In this document: positions 1-6,860 of the stretch, piece after piece | Position numbering within the stretch: position 1 is the stretch's first letter | Layout: each line of letters starts with the position of its first letter | Assembly: GCA_029857975.1 (NCBI GenBank) | Contig: JAOUFX010000093.1 | Span: 1-8,411, forward strand | Length of the DNA: 8,411 nucleotides | Direction: 5' to 3' | From: Deltaproteobacteria bacterium | GTDB lineage: Bacteria; Desulfobacterota; SM23-61 | Program-made: the position numbers and the translations under genes | The notes under the pieces: model-generated | The model's database searches: none | What the model was told of the DNA's origin: nothing | What the model saw: the letters and a program-made list of their open reading frames with translations, nothing else

Positions 1-192
1 GGCCAAGGCCTTGGCGATTTTCATTTTATCTTCCAAAGTATAGGCGATTCCCGCTTGCTGCTCTCCGTCCCGCAGGGTAATATCATGAATCTTGATCTCC
101 TTGGCCGGCGGAAACTGAAATTTCGAGGTAACCTCCGGTTCGTAATTCCAAGGACTGACAAACCACTTCTCCGTTTTCCAGGGCTGTTTCAT
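1..192 (-). CDS. DRE-TIM metallolyase, N-terminal part (2-isopropylmalate/homocitrate synthase-like)
   Basis: This is a partial gene: 64 codons are visible and the rest lies beyond base 1. Residues 38-48 read [11 protein letters not shown], the family signature in which the Asp of the D-x-T-L-R-D-G-E stretch binds a divalent metal and the Arg helps enolise the acyl donor. Enzymes of this superfamily condense an acyl-CoA with a 2-oxo acid (LeuA, homocitrate synthase, citramalate synthase) or cleave HMG-CoA. The signature is preceded by about 37 residues rich in aromatic residues ([15 protein letters not shown]), longer than the short lead of typical LeuA. The Q-Q-A-G after the Glu differs from the S-P-G common in LeuA, so I do not assign a substrate. 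The start at 192 is chosen because GGAG lies 5 bases upstream; an in-frame ATG at 207 would overlap that site. The gene follows dapB by 112 bases, a spacer filled by an inverted repeat. Confidence 0.8.
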   Translation of the reverse strand, partial: MKQPWKTEKWFVSPWNYEPEVTSKFQFPPAKEIKIHDITLRDGEQQAGIAYTLEDKMKIAKALA

Positions 193-197
193 TCTTT

Positions 198-202
198 CTC
201 CT
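198..202 (-). promoter_or_regulatory. Shine-Dalgarno site that decides the start of the DRE-TIM gene
   Basis: On the minus strand AGGAG sits 5 bases before the ATG at 192. A second in-frame ATG at 207-205 lies just upstream of this site and has no good site of its own, so the downstream ATG is preferred. Confidence 0.7.
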
Positions 203-207
203 TTCAT

Positions 208-306
208 AAAAAAATACAGGGGTCCAGGATTCAAGGGGGCAAGGGTTCAAGTGATTTCTAAAATTTTTTCCACTTGACTCCTCGAACCCTCGAACCCTTG
301 AACCCT
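208..306 (-). terminator. Candidate intrinsic terminator or attenuator after dapB
   Basis: Read in the direction of transcription, the octamer inverted repeat forms a long imperfect stem-loop directly after the dapB stop. Four bases later comes a run of seven Ts (214-208). The stem is imperfect, with a 17-base loop, so it is not a textbook terminator. The next start codon is only 16 bases past the T run, leaving no room for a promoter in between. Readthrough, regulated termination or transcript processing are all possible. Confidence 0.4.
219..306. repeat. Imperfect inverted repeat built from an octamer, between dapB and the DRE-TIM gene
   Basis: The arms are 219-253 and 271-306, with a 17-base AT-rich loop at 254-270. 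Aligned from the loop outward, about 26 of 35 positions pair, including a 7-base block next to the loop (TCAAGTG with CACTTGA). The right arm is itself a tandem array: CTCGAACC at 281-288 and again at 289-296, then CTTGAACC at 297-304, in exact 8-base phase. The left arm carries the complementary GGGTTCAA-type units more loosely. The outer end of the right arm overlaps the dapB stop codon by two bases. No open reading frame of note lies here. I read it as a small non-coding repetitive element; whether it is repeated in the genome cannot be seen from this window. Confidence 0.75.
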
Positions 307-1120
307 ATTTAAGTCCCAGCACATCCTGCATATCATAAAGTCCGGGTTTCTGTTTGGCCACCCAGCAAGCGGCCCGTACCGCTCCCCGGGCAAAGTTGTC
401 CCGGCTGTGGGCGCGATGGGTAACCTCCAACCTCTCACCCAAACCGCCGAAGATTACGGTATGCTCACCGACGATGTCTCCGGCGCGGATGGTTTGCATC
501 CCGATTTCTGTTTTTTTTCTTTCCCCGATGATTCCCTTGCGTTCATAGACCCCCACTTGGTCGAAATTACGATTTAAGGATTGAGCCAAGATCTGACCCA
601 TCTTCATCGCTGTCCCACTGGGAGCATCTTTCTTCATCCGATGGTGAGCCTCGATCACTTCCACATCATAGTCCGCACCGAAGATTTTAGCCAGGTCGGC
701 AATGATCCGGAACATCACGTTGACGCCCACGCTCATGTTCGGAGAGAGAACGCAGGGAACTTTTTGGGTCAACGTCCGAACTTCCACCATCTGGGCGGGA
801 GAGAACCCCGTAGATCCGATGACCGCGCTCTTCCCTTTTTCCGCCACCATGGGCAAATTGGTTAAGGCCGCTTCGGCGTTGGTAAAGTCGATGATCACAT
901 CCCCGGCGGAAATGACTTCTTTTAAAGACCCGGCAAGGGAAACGTTCCACGTTCCCAAACCAGCCATTTCTCCCACGTCCCGCCCAATATGGGGGTGATC
1001 CTGCCGTTCCACGGCTCCGGCCAGAAGAACATGGGGAGTCTCATGGATCGCTGCCAGGAGGCGCTGACCCATCCTGCCTGCTGCCCCGATCAAAATCATC
1101 TTTACGACATCGTCGGCCAT
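305..1120 (-). CDS. dapB: 4-hydroxy-tetrahydrodipicolinate reductase
   Basis: DapB reduces 4-hydroxy-tetrahydrodipicolinate to tetrahydrodipicolinate with NAD(P)H, in the cytoplasm, in the diaminopimelate/lysine pathway. The protein is 271 residues, the usual length. The N-terminal Rossmann domain opens with IGAAGRMGQ (residues 11-19), the dinucleotide-binding G-x-x-G-x-x-G. The substrate domain has EAHHRMKKDAPSGTA (about 157-171), with the catalytic His pair at 159-160 and the Lys at 163, matching the E. coli pattern. The frame is open up to 1156, but the ATG at 1120 is chosen because a GGGAGGG site lies a few bases upstream and MADDVVKMILIGAAG fits the family start; the extra 12 codons fall in a heptamer repeat. 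It follows dapF by 45 bases and is probably cotranscribed with it. dapA is not adjacent. Confidence 0.96.
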   Translation of the reverse strand: MADDVVKMILIGAAGRMGQRLLAAIHETPHVLLAGAVERQDHPHIGRDVGEMAGLGTWNVSLAGSLKEVISAGDVIIDFTNAEAALTNLPMVAEKGKSAVIGSTGFSPAQMVEVRTLTQKVPCVLSPNMSVGVNVMFRIIADLAKIFGADYDVEVIEAHHRMKKDAPSGTAMKMGQILAQSLNRNFDQVGVYERKGIIGERKKTEIGMQTIRAGDIVGEHTVIFGGLGERLEVTHRAHSRDNFARGAVRAACWVAKQKPGLYDMQDVLGLK

Positions 1121-1133
1121 AATCCCTCCCTCA

Positions 1134-1161
1134 AATCCGCATTGCGCATTCCGCAATCTGA
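1134..1161. repeat. Degenerate heptamer array in the dapF-dapB spacer
   Basis: On the plus strand the units AATCCGC, ATTGCGC, ATTCCGC and AATCTGA follow one another in exact 7-base phase. They fill most of the 45 bases between dapF and dapB and stop just short of the dapB ribosome binding site. Short arrays like this occur between genes in some environmental bacterial genomes (recollection, not checked). No function is visible. Confidence 0.55.
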
Positions 1162-1165
1162 ATTT

Positions 1166-1990
1166 TTATGTGTAGGCTTCTTCCCACAGATTCCCTTCGT
1201 ACACGACCCGCGTATCCCCTTCAAGGAAAACTTTTTCGAAGCCGTCCCCTCGAGGATGGAAGTAGATGTATAATATCTCTCCCCCCCTTGTTTCAACCTC
1301 AACCGGCGAATCAGCCAGTCCTTTGGCTGCCGCCATCAAGGCCGAAGCCACGGCGCCGGTTCCGCAGGCCAGGGTTTCATCCTCCACGCCGCGTTCATAG
1401 GTCCGCACTTTCAAATGGCTGCGATCGATGGGCTGGACAAAGTTGGCATTGGTTCCGGCCGGCTGGAACCGGGGATGAAAACGAATCTTGCGCCCCAATT
1501 CCTTAACGACAACGCTGGTGATTTCTTCCACCAACTCGACGGCGTGCGGAACACCGGTGTTGATGAAATGCAGGCGATGATCCTGGTCATCGATTCTTAC
1601 CGCAAGGTCGAGGGCTAACCCTGTGGGCTGAACCATCTGTAGCTTCACCCGTCTGCCATAAACTTCCGCTTCGATGATTCCGGCCAAAGTTTCGAAGGAA
1701 AGCTTCTCCGCAGCAATTCCTTTGAGGACAGCAAAGCGAGCCGCACAGCGTCCGGCGTTTCCGCACATCTCGGCCTCGCTGCCGTCAGAATTGAAAAAAC
1801 GCCAGCGGAAGTCTGCTCGCTTCGACGGCTCAATAAGAAGCAAGCCATCCGCTCCCGCGGAAACCTTGCGGGCGCAAACCCGCGCAACGAAATCTCCCAG
1901 GTGGTCGGCATTTAAAACCCCTTGACGATTATCGATAAGGATAAAATCGTTCCCGCTACCGCTCATTTTGAAAAAAGGTATCCGTCTCAT
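1166..1990 (-). CDS. dapF: Diaminopimelate epimerase
   Basis: DapF interconverts LL- and meso-diaminopimelate by a cofactor-independent two-cysteine mechanism, giving meso-DAP for peptidoglycan and for LysA. The protein is 274 residues, normal for the family. Visible signatures are FFKMSGSGNDFILIDNR (6-22), EMCGNAGRCAARF (75-87) with catalytic Cys76, and ETLACGTGAVASA (about 205-217) with catalytic Cys209; both halves of the pseudo-symmetric fold are complete. The start at 1990 gives the expected M-x-x-x-P-F-x-K-M lead, but the ribosome binding site is weak (GAG about 7 bases upstream). The gene lies between lysA and dapB. A G7 run (C7 on the plus strand, 1281-1287) lies within the coding region near the 3' end; the frame is intact. 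Confidence 0.96.
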   Translation of the reverse strand: MRRIPFFKMSGSGNDFILIDNRQGVLNADHLGDFVARVCARKVSAGADGLLLIEPSKRADFRWRFFNSDGSEAEMCGNAGRCAARFAVLKGIAAEKLSFETLAGIIEAEVYGRRVKLQMVQPTGLALDLAVRIDDQDHRLHFINTGVPHAVELVEEITSVVVKELGRKIRFHPRFQPAGTNANFVQPIDRSHLKVRTYERGVEDETLACGTGAVASALMAAAKGLADSPVEVETRGGEILYIYFHPRGDGFEKVFLEGDTRVVYEGNLWEEAYT

Positions 1991-2008
1991 CTTTCTACTC
2001 GTAGGCCG

Positions 2009-2097
2009 AAAAAAATTGGACGCAGATCTCCGCAGATCAACTCAGAAAAAGATACTAATTATTTTAAATCCTTAAAATCTGCGTGAATCTGTGTCCC
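2009..2097 (-). terminator. Candidate intrinsic terminator or attenuator after lysA
   Basis: In the direction of transcription the copy A inverted repeat follows the lysA stop by 18 bases. Two bases after the second arm comes a run of seven Ts (2015-2009). The loop is long, so folding efficiency is uncertain. The dapF start codon is 18 bases beyond the T run with no promoter in between, so full termination would cut dapF off from lysA transcription. Confidence 0.4.
2018..2097. repeat. Decamer-based inverted repeat, copy A (lysA-dapF spacer)
   Basis: The left arm (2018-2037) begins GGACGCAGAT and repeats CGCAGAT after exactly 10 bases. The right arm (2077-2097) ends ATCTGTGTCCC and again carries the unit twice at 10-base spacing. 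The arms pair over about 20 positions with a few mismatches and one offset. The loop is AT-rich and about 39 bases long. The arms are not identical: one outer end reads GGACGC and the other, complemented, GGGACAC. The same two arm types occur in the element at 7906-7992, so this is a dispersed repeat family. Confidence 0.8.
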
Positions 2098-2115
2098 AAA
2101 TGAAATTTGTTTTTT

Positions 2116-3372
2116 TTAAACCAAAAAGTCCGGAATAAATTCTCCTTTGATCAGATCGTCGAGATCTTCGCGCTCCCGGATAACATAAAAACGGTCTTGG
2201 GCCACTAAAACCTCTGCTGCCCGGGGGCGAGAATTATAATTTGAGGCCATGGAGAAGCCGTAGGCGCCCGCGCTCATTACGGCTAAAAGCTCTCCAGGTT
2301 CCACCTTGGAAAGCTTCCGATCTTTCGCCAGAAAATCTCCCGATTCGCAGATCGGCCCTACTACATCGGCCACAATCTCGTAGCTTTCCTTTCTTTGCAC
2401 CGGTTGAATCCTCTGGTAGGAGCCATAGAGACTCGGGCGGATGAGGTCATTCATGGCGGCATCAACGACGATAAAGTTCTTCTCCCCGCCTTCTTTGGTA
2501 TATAGAACCTTGGTCACCAGGATACCGGCGTTCCCCACGATCACCCGGCCGGGTTCCAGAATAAGCGTGCATTCGATGCCGGCCATTTCGCGCAACAAAG
2601 ATTGGGCATATTCCCGGGGGTGAGGAGGTTCTTCCTGCTGGTAGGTGATACCGAGTCCCCCTCCCAGGTCGATGTATTGGATGTGAATTCCTTTCTCCCT
2701 TAGCTTGCCTACAAGCTCTTTGACCCGCTGGACCGCTTCCACAAAGGGCTCAACCTCTGTAAGTTGAGAGCCAATGTGACAACTGACTCCGATAACTTGG
2801 ACGTGGGGCAGAGTACTGGCTAGGATGTAATCAGCGATGGATTTTTGGATATTGATCCCGAACTTATTTTTTTTCAACCCCGTGGAGACGTAAGGATGGG
2901 TATGCGGGTCAACGTCAGGATTGACCCGCAAGGACACGGGCGCTACGGTGCCCATGCTGCCGGCAATCTGATCGATCGCCACTAACTCCTGGGAAGATTC
3001 AACGTTAAACATGAGAATGGGTAATTCCAAAGCATATTCAATCTCATCCGAGCGTTTTCCCACACCCGAATAAACAATGCGGTCCGGCCGGGCACCTGCC
3101 TTCATGGCCCGGAAGAGCTCCCCTCCCGAAACTACGTCCACTCCCCCGCCCCGGCGGATAAAGACCCTGAGGATGGCAATATTGGAATTGGCTTTCGCCG
3201 AGAAACAGACCAGGTGATCGACTTTGGAGAAAGCGCCGTCAAAGGCTTGAAAATGCTTCTCCAGAGTATTCAGGCTATAGAGATAGAACGGCGTCCCCAC
3301 CTCTTTGGCTATGGTCTCGATGGGAAAATCCTCACAGAAAAGACTTTCCCCGCGATACTGAAAATCGTGCAT
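2116..3372 (-). CDS. lysA: Diaminopimelate decarboxylase
   Basis: LysA is a PLP enzyme that decarboxylates meso-diaminopimelate to L-lysine, the last step of the pathway. The protein is 418 residues, typical for the family. It has the N-terminal alanine-racemase-like TIM barrel, with FSAKANSN (57-64) holding the PLP lysine at 60, then HIGSQ near 200, a glycine-rich DLGGGLGI segment, and EPGR near 275, which contacts the PLP phosphate. The C-terminal beta domain has CESGD (342-346), whose Cys enters the partner active site of the dimer, and GAYGFSMASNYNSRPR, whose Tyr and Arg contact substrate. An AGGAG site lies 7 bases before the ATG at 3372. A strong-looking promoter lies in the 76-base gap upstream, so lysA can be transcribed apart from the arginine genes. 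It is followed by dapF after a 125-base spacer. Confidence 0.97.
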   Translation of the reverse strand: MHDFQYRGESLFCEDFPIETIAKEVGTPFYLYSLNTLEKHFQAFDGAFSKVDHLVCFSAKANSNIAILRVFIRRGGGVDVVSGGELFRAMKAGARPDRIVYSGVGKRSDEIEYALELPILMFNVESSQELVAIDQIAGSMGTVAPVSLRVNPDVDPHTHPYVSTGLKKNKFGINIQKSIADYILASTLPHVQVIGVSCHIGSQLTEVEPFVEAVQRVKELVGKLREKGIHIQYIDLGGGLGITYQQEEPPHPREYAQSLLREMAGIECTLILEPGRVIVGNAGILVTKVLYTKEGGEKNFIVVDAAMNDLIRPSLYGSYQRIQPVQRKESYEIVADVVGPICESGDFLAKDRKLSKVEPGELLAVMSAGAYGFSMASNYNSRPRAAEVLVAQDRFYVIREREDLDDLIKGEFIPDFLV

Positions 3373-3401
3373 CCAGTTTCTCCTGATTAAAAAATTATTA
3401 T

Positions 3402-3431
3402 TTTATAACACAGAGTTCAGAGGAAGGTCAA
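3402..3431 (-). promoter_or_regulatory. Sigma-70-type promoter for lysA
   Basis: On the minus strand TTGACC (3431-3426) is separated by 17 bases from TTATAA (3408-3403), or by 18 from TATAAA, which is preceded by TG as in an extended -10. The surrounding DNA is AT-rich. The predicted start of transcription is near 3395, about 20 bases before the lysA start codon. A small imperfect hairpin (arms about 3423-3432 and 3438-3446) overlaps the -35 region; whether it matters is unknown. Confidence 0.6.
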
Positions 3432-3448
3432 AACAAATTTGCCTTCTT

Positions 3449-4534
3449 TTATTTCCTGGACCCGAGCGCAGGGGATTCAGGGGCAACCTCCACTTCCTTA
3501 GAAAAATCGCTCTCGTTTCCGGACGGGCTGGAATCAACAGCTTGTAGGCGATAAAAGTAAGCGCGTTGAAGATCGGCCGAGCCATCGAGAAAATAATTTT
3601 CCGTGATCAAGCGGGGATTCATTGGTACAGATTCCTTTCCCTCTTTTTCCCGGCGGTAAAGGTTATAACCGGCAATGTCCGGCTCAGGATTTTTATCCCA
3701 GCGTAAAGCCACGCCATCTTGCTGCCGAACCGCCACCAGTCCAGTCGGTATGGAAGGGGGAAGACGTTTTTCTGGAACTCCCTGCACTACAGCCGAACTC
3801 GGGCCTTCGATGAGGGTCCCGCGGAAATTGCGCACCGTGCGCATTTCATAGAAGTACGGCTTTCCCAGTTCCACTTTCCCATCCCAGTATTCCTTATCCG
3901 GAATGGGGTCGGCGTTAAGGGGAGAGAGCGAAAAAAGTTCCCCTTGGCTCCGACGATAGATGTTAAATCCTTTAAAATCTGCCATCTCCTGTCCGTTAAC
4001 CAAGAAGGGAACCGGCTCCCAAGTAATTTTAAGGGCCCGGTCTTCTTTGTGCAAGTTAACCTTGGTGGGGGCGGCCGGAGGATCATCCCAAAAGATCTTT
4101 ACCCGCTTCGACTCTGGGCCGGGAGATCGATAAAGATTGTAGGCTTGGACGAAGTAAGTGTATTCGTTCTGAGGGCTAACGGCCTTGTCCTGCCACAATA
4201 CGATCCCTCTTTCGAGCCGAACCCCTCGGGGATAGTCCATATCGATCTCCGCCACTGGTTCAAAGGTAGCGGGACATGGCTGGCAGGGAGCCGGGGCCAA
4301 GGGAAGGGCTTGTCGAAATACTCTGAATCCTAACAGGTCCGTTAGCCTGGATCCATCCATATTTTTCGCAGGAACCGTCCACCTTAAAAAGATTCCCCCT
4401 TCTTTCGGCCACAACTGAAGATCGGAGACCGGTGCCGGTATCGTGCTATCCGGTGCAACCGGTGAACCTTTCATACCACATCCCCCCAATCCCAGGGAGA
4501 TCAGGAAAAGAGTAAAAAAGAGGACAATTGTCAT
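3449..4534 (-). CDS. Lipoprotein with LptM-like N-terminus and three fibronectin type III-like repeats
   Basis: The 361-residue protein begins with a hydrophobic signal peptide (about 3-16) and a lipobox LGGC with the lipidated Cys at 19, so it is probably anchored in the outer membrane facing the periplasm. The mature start [10 protein letters not shown] matches the C-G-x-K-G start of LptM (YifL), a small lipoprotein that helps mature the LPS transporter LptD in E. coli. Three repeats follow: about 33-148, 152-250 and 259-350. Each has a V-x-L-x-W/RW strand, a GF/Y-N/R-x-Y/F-R-R-like strand and a YFY-type strand with a downstream A-V/Y turn, as in fibronectin III folds. The only other cysteines form a CQPC pair at 84 and 87. 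ATGA overlap with argG suggests coupled translation. The next gene is lysA. Role unknown; a link to LptD is inference from the N-terminus and gene neighbours. Confidence 0.8.
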   Translation of the reverse strand: MTIVLFFTLFLISLGLGGCGMKGSPVAPDSTIPAPVSDLQLWPKEGGIFLRWTVPAKNMDGSRLTDLLGFRVFRQALPLAPAPCQPCPATFEPVAEIDMDYPRGVRLERGIVLWQDKAVSPQNEYTYFVQAYNLYRSPGPESKRVKIFWDDPPAAPTKVNLHKEDRALKITWEPVPFLVNGQEMADFKGFNIYRRSQGELFSLSPLNADPIPDKEYWDGKVELGKPYFYEMRTVRNFRGTLIEGPSSAVVQGVPEKRLPPSIPTGLVAVRQQDGVALRWDKNPEPDIAGYNLYRREKEGKESVPMNPRLITENYFLDGSADLQRAYFYRLQAVDSSPSGNESDFSKEVEVAPESPALGSRK

Positions 4535-5769
4535 TCCCCCTCAACCCGGCCCTTTCCTCCGCATTTACCTTCTTGCAGCAGCGCCCGGATCCGGAGCCGC
4601 AAAGCATTCAAGCGAATGAACCCGCCGGCATCCTTCTGGTCGTAAACTTGATCTTCCTCGAAAGTGGCAAAATCACAAGAGTAAAGGGACCCGGCGGATT
4701 TTCTCCCGGCTACCATACAATTGCCCTTGAAGAGTTTCAACCGGGCGGTACCGTTGACCGAGCGCTGGGATTCATCGATCATTTTCTGCAAAACCTCCCG
4801 TTCGGGAGAGAACCAATATCCATAATAGACCATCTCGGAATAGCGGGGAATGAGGGAATCTCTAAGGTGCATCACCTCCCGGTCCATAGTGATGGACTCG
4901 ACCGCCCGGTGGGCGGCGTGAAGGATCGTCCCTCCAGGAGTTTCGTAAACCCCACGGGATTTCATGCCCACATAACGGTTTTCCACCATGTCCACCCGCC
5001 CGATACCGTTCTCTCCCCCCAGGCGATTCAGTTCGGCCAATAGTTGGGCCGGGGACATTATCTGGCCGTTCACGGCTACGGGATTTCCTTGTTCGAAATC
5101 GATCTCTACATAGATGGGTCTATCAGGTGCTTTTTGTGGAGACCGGCTTAAAACAAACATTTCCTCCGGCGGCTCCATCCAGGGATCTTCCAAAATTCCT
5201 CCTTCAAAACTGATGTGGAGCAAGTTCCGGTCACTGCTATAGGGTTTTTGGGGGGTAACCGGCACCGGGATTCCATGTTTTTCTGCATAATGAATCAAGT
5301 CCGTACGGGATTTAAAATCCCAAATTTTCCAAGGAGCAATGATCTGGATACGCGGGCTTAAGGCCAAGTAGGTGATTTCGAAGCGGACTTGGTCGTTTCC
5401 TTTTCCCGTGGCGCCGTGGGCGACGGCGTCCGCCCCTTCTGCTGCGGCAATCTCCACCTGACGTTTGGCGATCAAGGGGCGGGCGATGGAGGTCCCCATC
5501 AAGTAGCCGCCTTCATAGATGGCATTGGCCCTGAGCATGGGAAAAATGAAATCCCGCACAAATTCCTCTCTCAGGTCTTCGACATAAACCTTGCTTGCTC
5601 CGCTCTTCATCCCTTTTTCCCGCAGGCCTTCCAGTTCCTCTTCCTGGCCTAAGTTGGCCACAAAGGCCACAACTTCACACTTGTAGGTTTCCCGCAGCCA
5701 TTGTAAAATCACCGAAGTGTCTAATCCACCGGAATAAGCCAGAACGACCTTTTTCACTTTTTCTTTCAT
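4531..5769 (-). CDS. argG: Argininosuccinate synthase
   Basis: ArgG joins citrulline and aspartate with ATP to form argininosuccinate, the penultimate step of arginine synthesis. The protein is 412 residues, close to the usual 400-410 of the shorter bacterial type. The N-type ATP pyrophosphatase loop AYSGGLDTS is at 11-19. [14 protein letters not shown] near 117-130 carries citrulline- and aspartate-binding residues, and [19 protein letters not shown] follows in the C-terminal domain. The ATG at 5769 gives the standard start [10 protein letters not shown] and has AGGA 8 bases upstream. The gene follows argF after an 80-base spacer and its stop overlaps the lipoprotein start by 4 bases. argH, often the next gene in related clusters, is absent at this junction. 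Confidence 0.97.
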   Translation of the reverse strand: MKEKVKKVVLAYSGGLDTSVILQWLRETYKCEVVAFVANLGQEEELEGLREKGMKSGASKVYVEDLREEFVRDFIFPMLRANAIYEGGYLMGTSIARPLIAKRQVEIAAAEGADAVAHGATGKGNDQVRFEITYLALSPRIQIIAPWKIWDFKSRTDLIHYAEKHGIPVPVTPQKPYSSDRNLLHISFEGGILEDPWMEPPEEMFVLSRSPQKAPDRPIYVEIDFEQGNPVAVNGQIMSPAQLLAELNRLGGENGIGRVDMVENRYVGMKSRGVYETPGGTILHAAHRAVESITMDREVMHLRDSLIPRYSEMVYYGYWFSPEREVLQKMIDESQRSVNGTARLKLFKGNCMVAGRKSAGSLYSCDFATFEEDQVYDQKDAGGFIRLNALRLRIRALLQEGKCGGKGRVEGE

Positions 5770-5790
5770 CTTGTTTTCCTATCAATGAAG

Positions 5791-5848
5791 GTGAGGGTCA
5801 GTGTGAGGGTGAATGTCATTTACTGACACGGACACCAACCACTGACAC
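5791..5848. repeat. Nested direct and inverted repeats filling the argF-argG spacer
   Basis: GTGAGGGT occurs at 5791-5798 and 5803-5810, and ACTGACAC at 5822-5829 and 5841-5848. GTCAGTG (5797-5803) pairs perfectly with CACTGAC (5840-5846), and inside it TGTCA (5814-5818) pairs with TGACA (5824-5828). Together these occupy nearly the whole gap between the argF stop and the argG ribosome binding site. It could fold into a stem-loop in the transcript. Sequence is unlike the other spacers. Confidence 0.55.
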
Positions 5849-5849
5849 T

Positions 5850-6767
5850 TTATTTTTTTAACAACCATTCCAGGATCGCTTTCTGCCCATGCAGACGGTT
5901 TTCCGCCTGGTCGAAAACCACGGACTGCGGTCCTTCCAGTACTTCTGAACTGATTTCTTCGCCGGCATGAGCCGGAAGGCAGTGCATGACCAGTGCCTCT
6001 TTCTTTGCCCGGTGCAAAAGGGCTGTATTCACTTGATAGCCCTTGAATCGTTCATGCCGCTCTTTCTTTTCTTTTTCCTGACCCATGGATGCCCAGACAT
6101 CCGTATAGACCACATCGCTTCCCTGGACAGCTTGCCGGGGATCCAGGGTAAGTTCGATGCGGGCTTTACGACCCCGCTTGGCTTCGGCGAGAATTTTCGC
6201 GTTTGGCTGATATCCTTTGGGACAGGCCAGGGATAGGGTAATATCCAGCAGAGATGCAGCCTGCACCCAGGTATTGGCCATGTTGTTCCCGTCCCCGATG
6301 TAAGCAATCTTTAAACCTTTATAGGTCCCGCGTTTTTCCACAATCGTCAAAAGGTCGCAAAAAACCTGGCAGGGATGAAGCAAATCGGTCAGCCCGTTGA
6401 TCACCGGGACGGAAGACCACCGCGCCCACTCTTCGAGCACAGCCTGGTCGAAAGTCCGAATGACCACGCCATCGAGGTAGCGGGAGAGAACCCTCGCCGA
6501 ATCCGCAATAGGTTCGCCTCTCCTGATCTGCGTCGTCCCTGGGTCGAGGTAAACCGGATGGCCGCCCAATTGCGTCATGGCCACCTCAAAGGAAACCCGC
6601 GTCCGGGTGGAGGGCTTGTCGAAAATCAATCCCAAAGACTTTCCGGCCAGCGGATAATCCACAAGGCCTTTTGCCCATCTTCGCTTGATGGTAATGCTTC
6701 TCCGCAGCAGGGCATCGATTTCGCGCCGGGAAAGATCCGCCAGACTCAACAAATTGCGCCTTTTCAT
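5850..6767 (-). CDS. argF: Ornithine carbamoyltransferase
   Basis: ArgF transfers the carbamoyl group of carbamoyl phosphate to ornithine, giving citrulline. From the ATG at 6767 the protein is 305 residues, the family norm. STRTR (53-57) binds carbamoyl phosphate, HPCQ (131-134) is the second carbamoyl phosphate motif, DVWASMGQE (about 220) carries the ornithine-binding D-x-x-x-S-M, and HCLPAH (262-267) has the catalytic Cys. The overall pattern is that of the ornithine enzyme rather than aspartate or acetylornithine carbamoyltransferase. The frame stays open up to an ATG at 6848 that has a nearby GGAG, but MKRRNLLSLADLSRREIDALL matches the usual family start, so 6767 is preferred. Its only good upstream site, GGAGG, is 13 bases away, which is long, so the start keeps some doubt. 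The gene follows argB with a 206-base gap. Confidence 0.94.
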   Translation of the reverse strand: MKRRNLLSLADLSRREIDALLRRSITIKRRWAKGLVDYPLAGKSLGLIFDKPSTRTRVSFEVAMTQLGGHPVYLDPGTTQIRRGEPIADSARVLSRYLDGVVIRTFDQAVLEEWARWSSVPVINGLTDLLHPCQVFCDLLTIVEKRGTYKGLKIAYIGDGNNMANTWVQAASLLDITLSLACPKGYQPNAKILAEAKRGRKARIELTLDPRQAVQGSDVVYTDVWASMGQEKEKKERHERFKGYQVNTALLHRAKKEALVMHCLPAHAGEEISSEVLEGPQSVVFDQAENRLHGQKAILEWLLKK

Positions 6768-6860
6768 TTTTTTTCTCAACCCTCCACTCCGGTAAACCAC
6801 GCTTCCATAAAAAGCTCTCATTCCCTGCCCCTGCCGGGGGCTATTCATTAGCTCCGGCTA

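Noticed and set aside
3..14. 12-base palindrome CCAAGGCCTTGG
   Set aside because: It falls in coding sequence (Ala-Lys-Ala-Leu-Ala region) and is explained by the codons.
219..306. CRISPR-like array
   Set aside because: Units are 8 bases and contiguous with no spacers; there is no cas gene.
511..518. A8 run in dapB as a programmed frameshift site
   Set aside because: The gene is complete in a single frame at normal length, so no frameshift is needed.
1281..1287. G7 run in dapF as a phase-variation tract
   Set aside because: Seven bases is short for contingency loci, the frame is intact, and an essential housekeeping enzyme is an unlikely target.
3719..4333. Long plus-strand open frame (204 codons) opposite the lipoprotein gene
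   Set aside because: It lies wholly antisense to a well-supported lipoprotein gene, has no recognisable domain and no plus-strand ribosome binding site or promoter; it is a shadow frame.
4528..5043. Plus-strand open frame of 171 codons opposite argG
   Set aside because: Antisense to the conserved argG coding sequence, with low-complexity composition explained by the opposite strand.
6375..6851. Plus-strand open frame of 158 codons opposite argF
   Set aside because: Antisense shadow of argF; no family resemblance.
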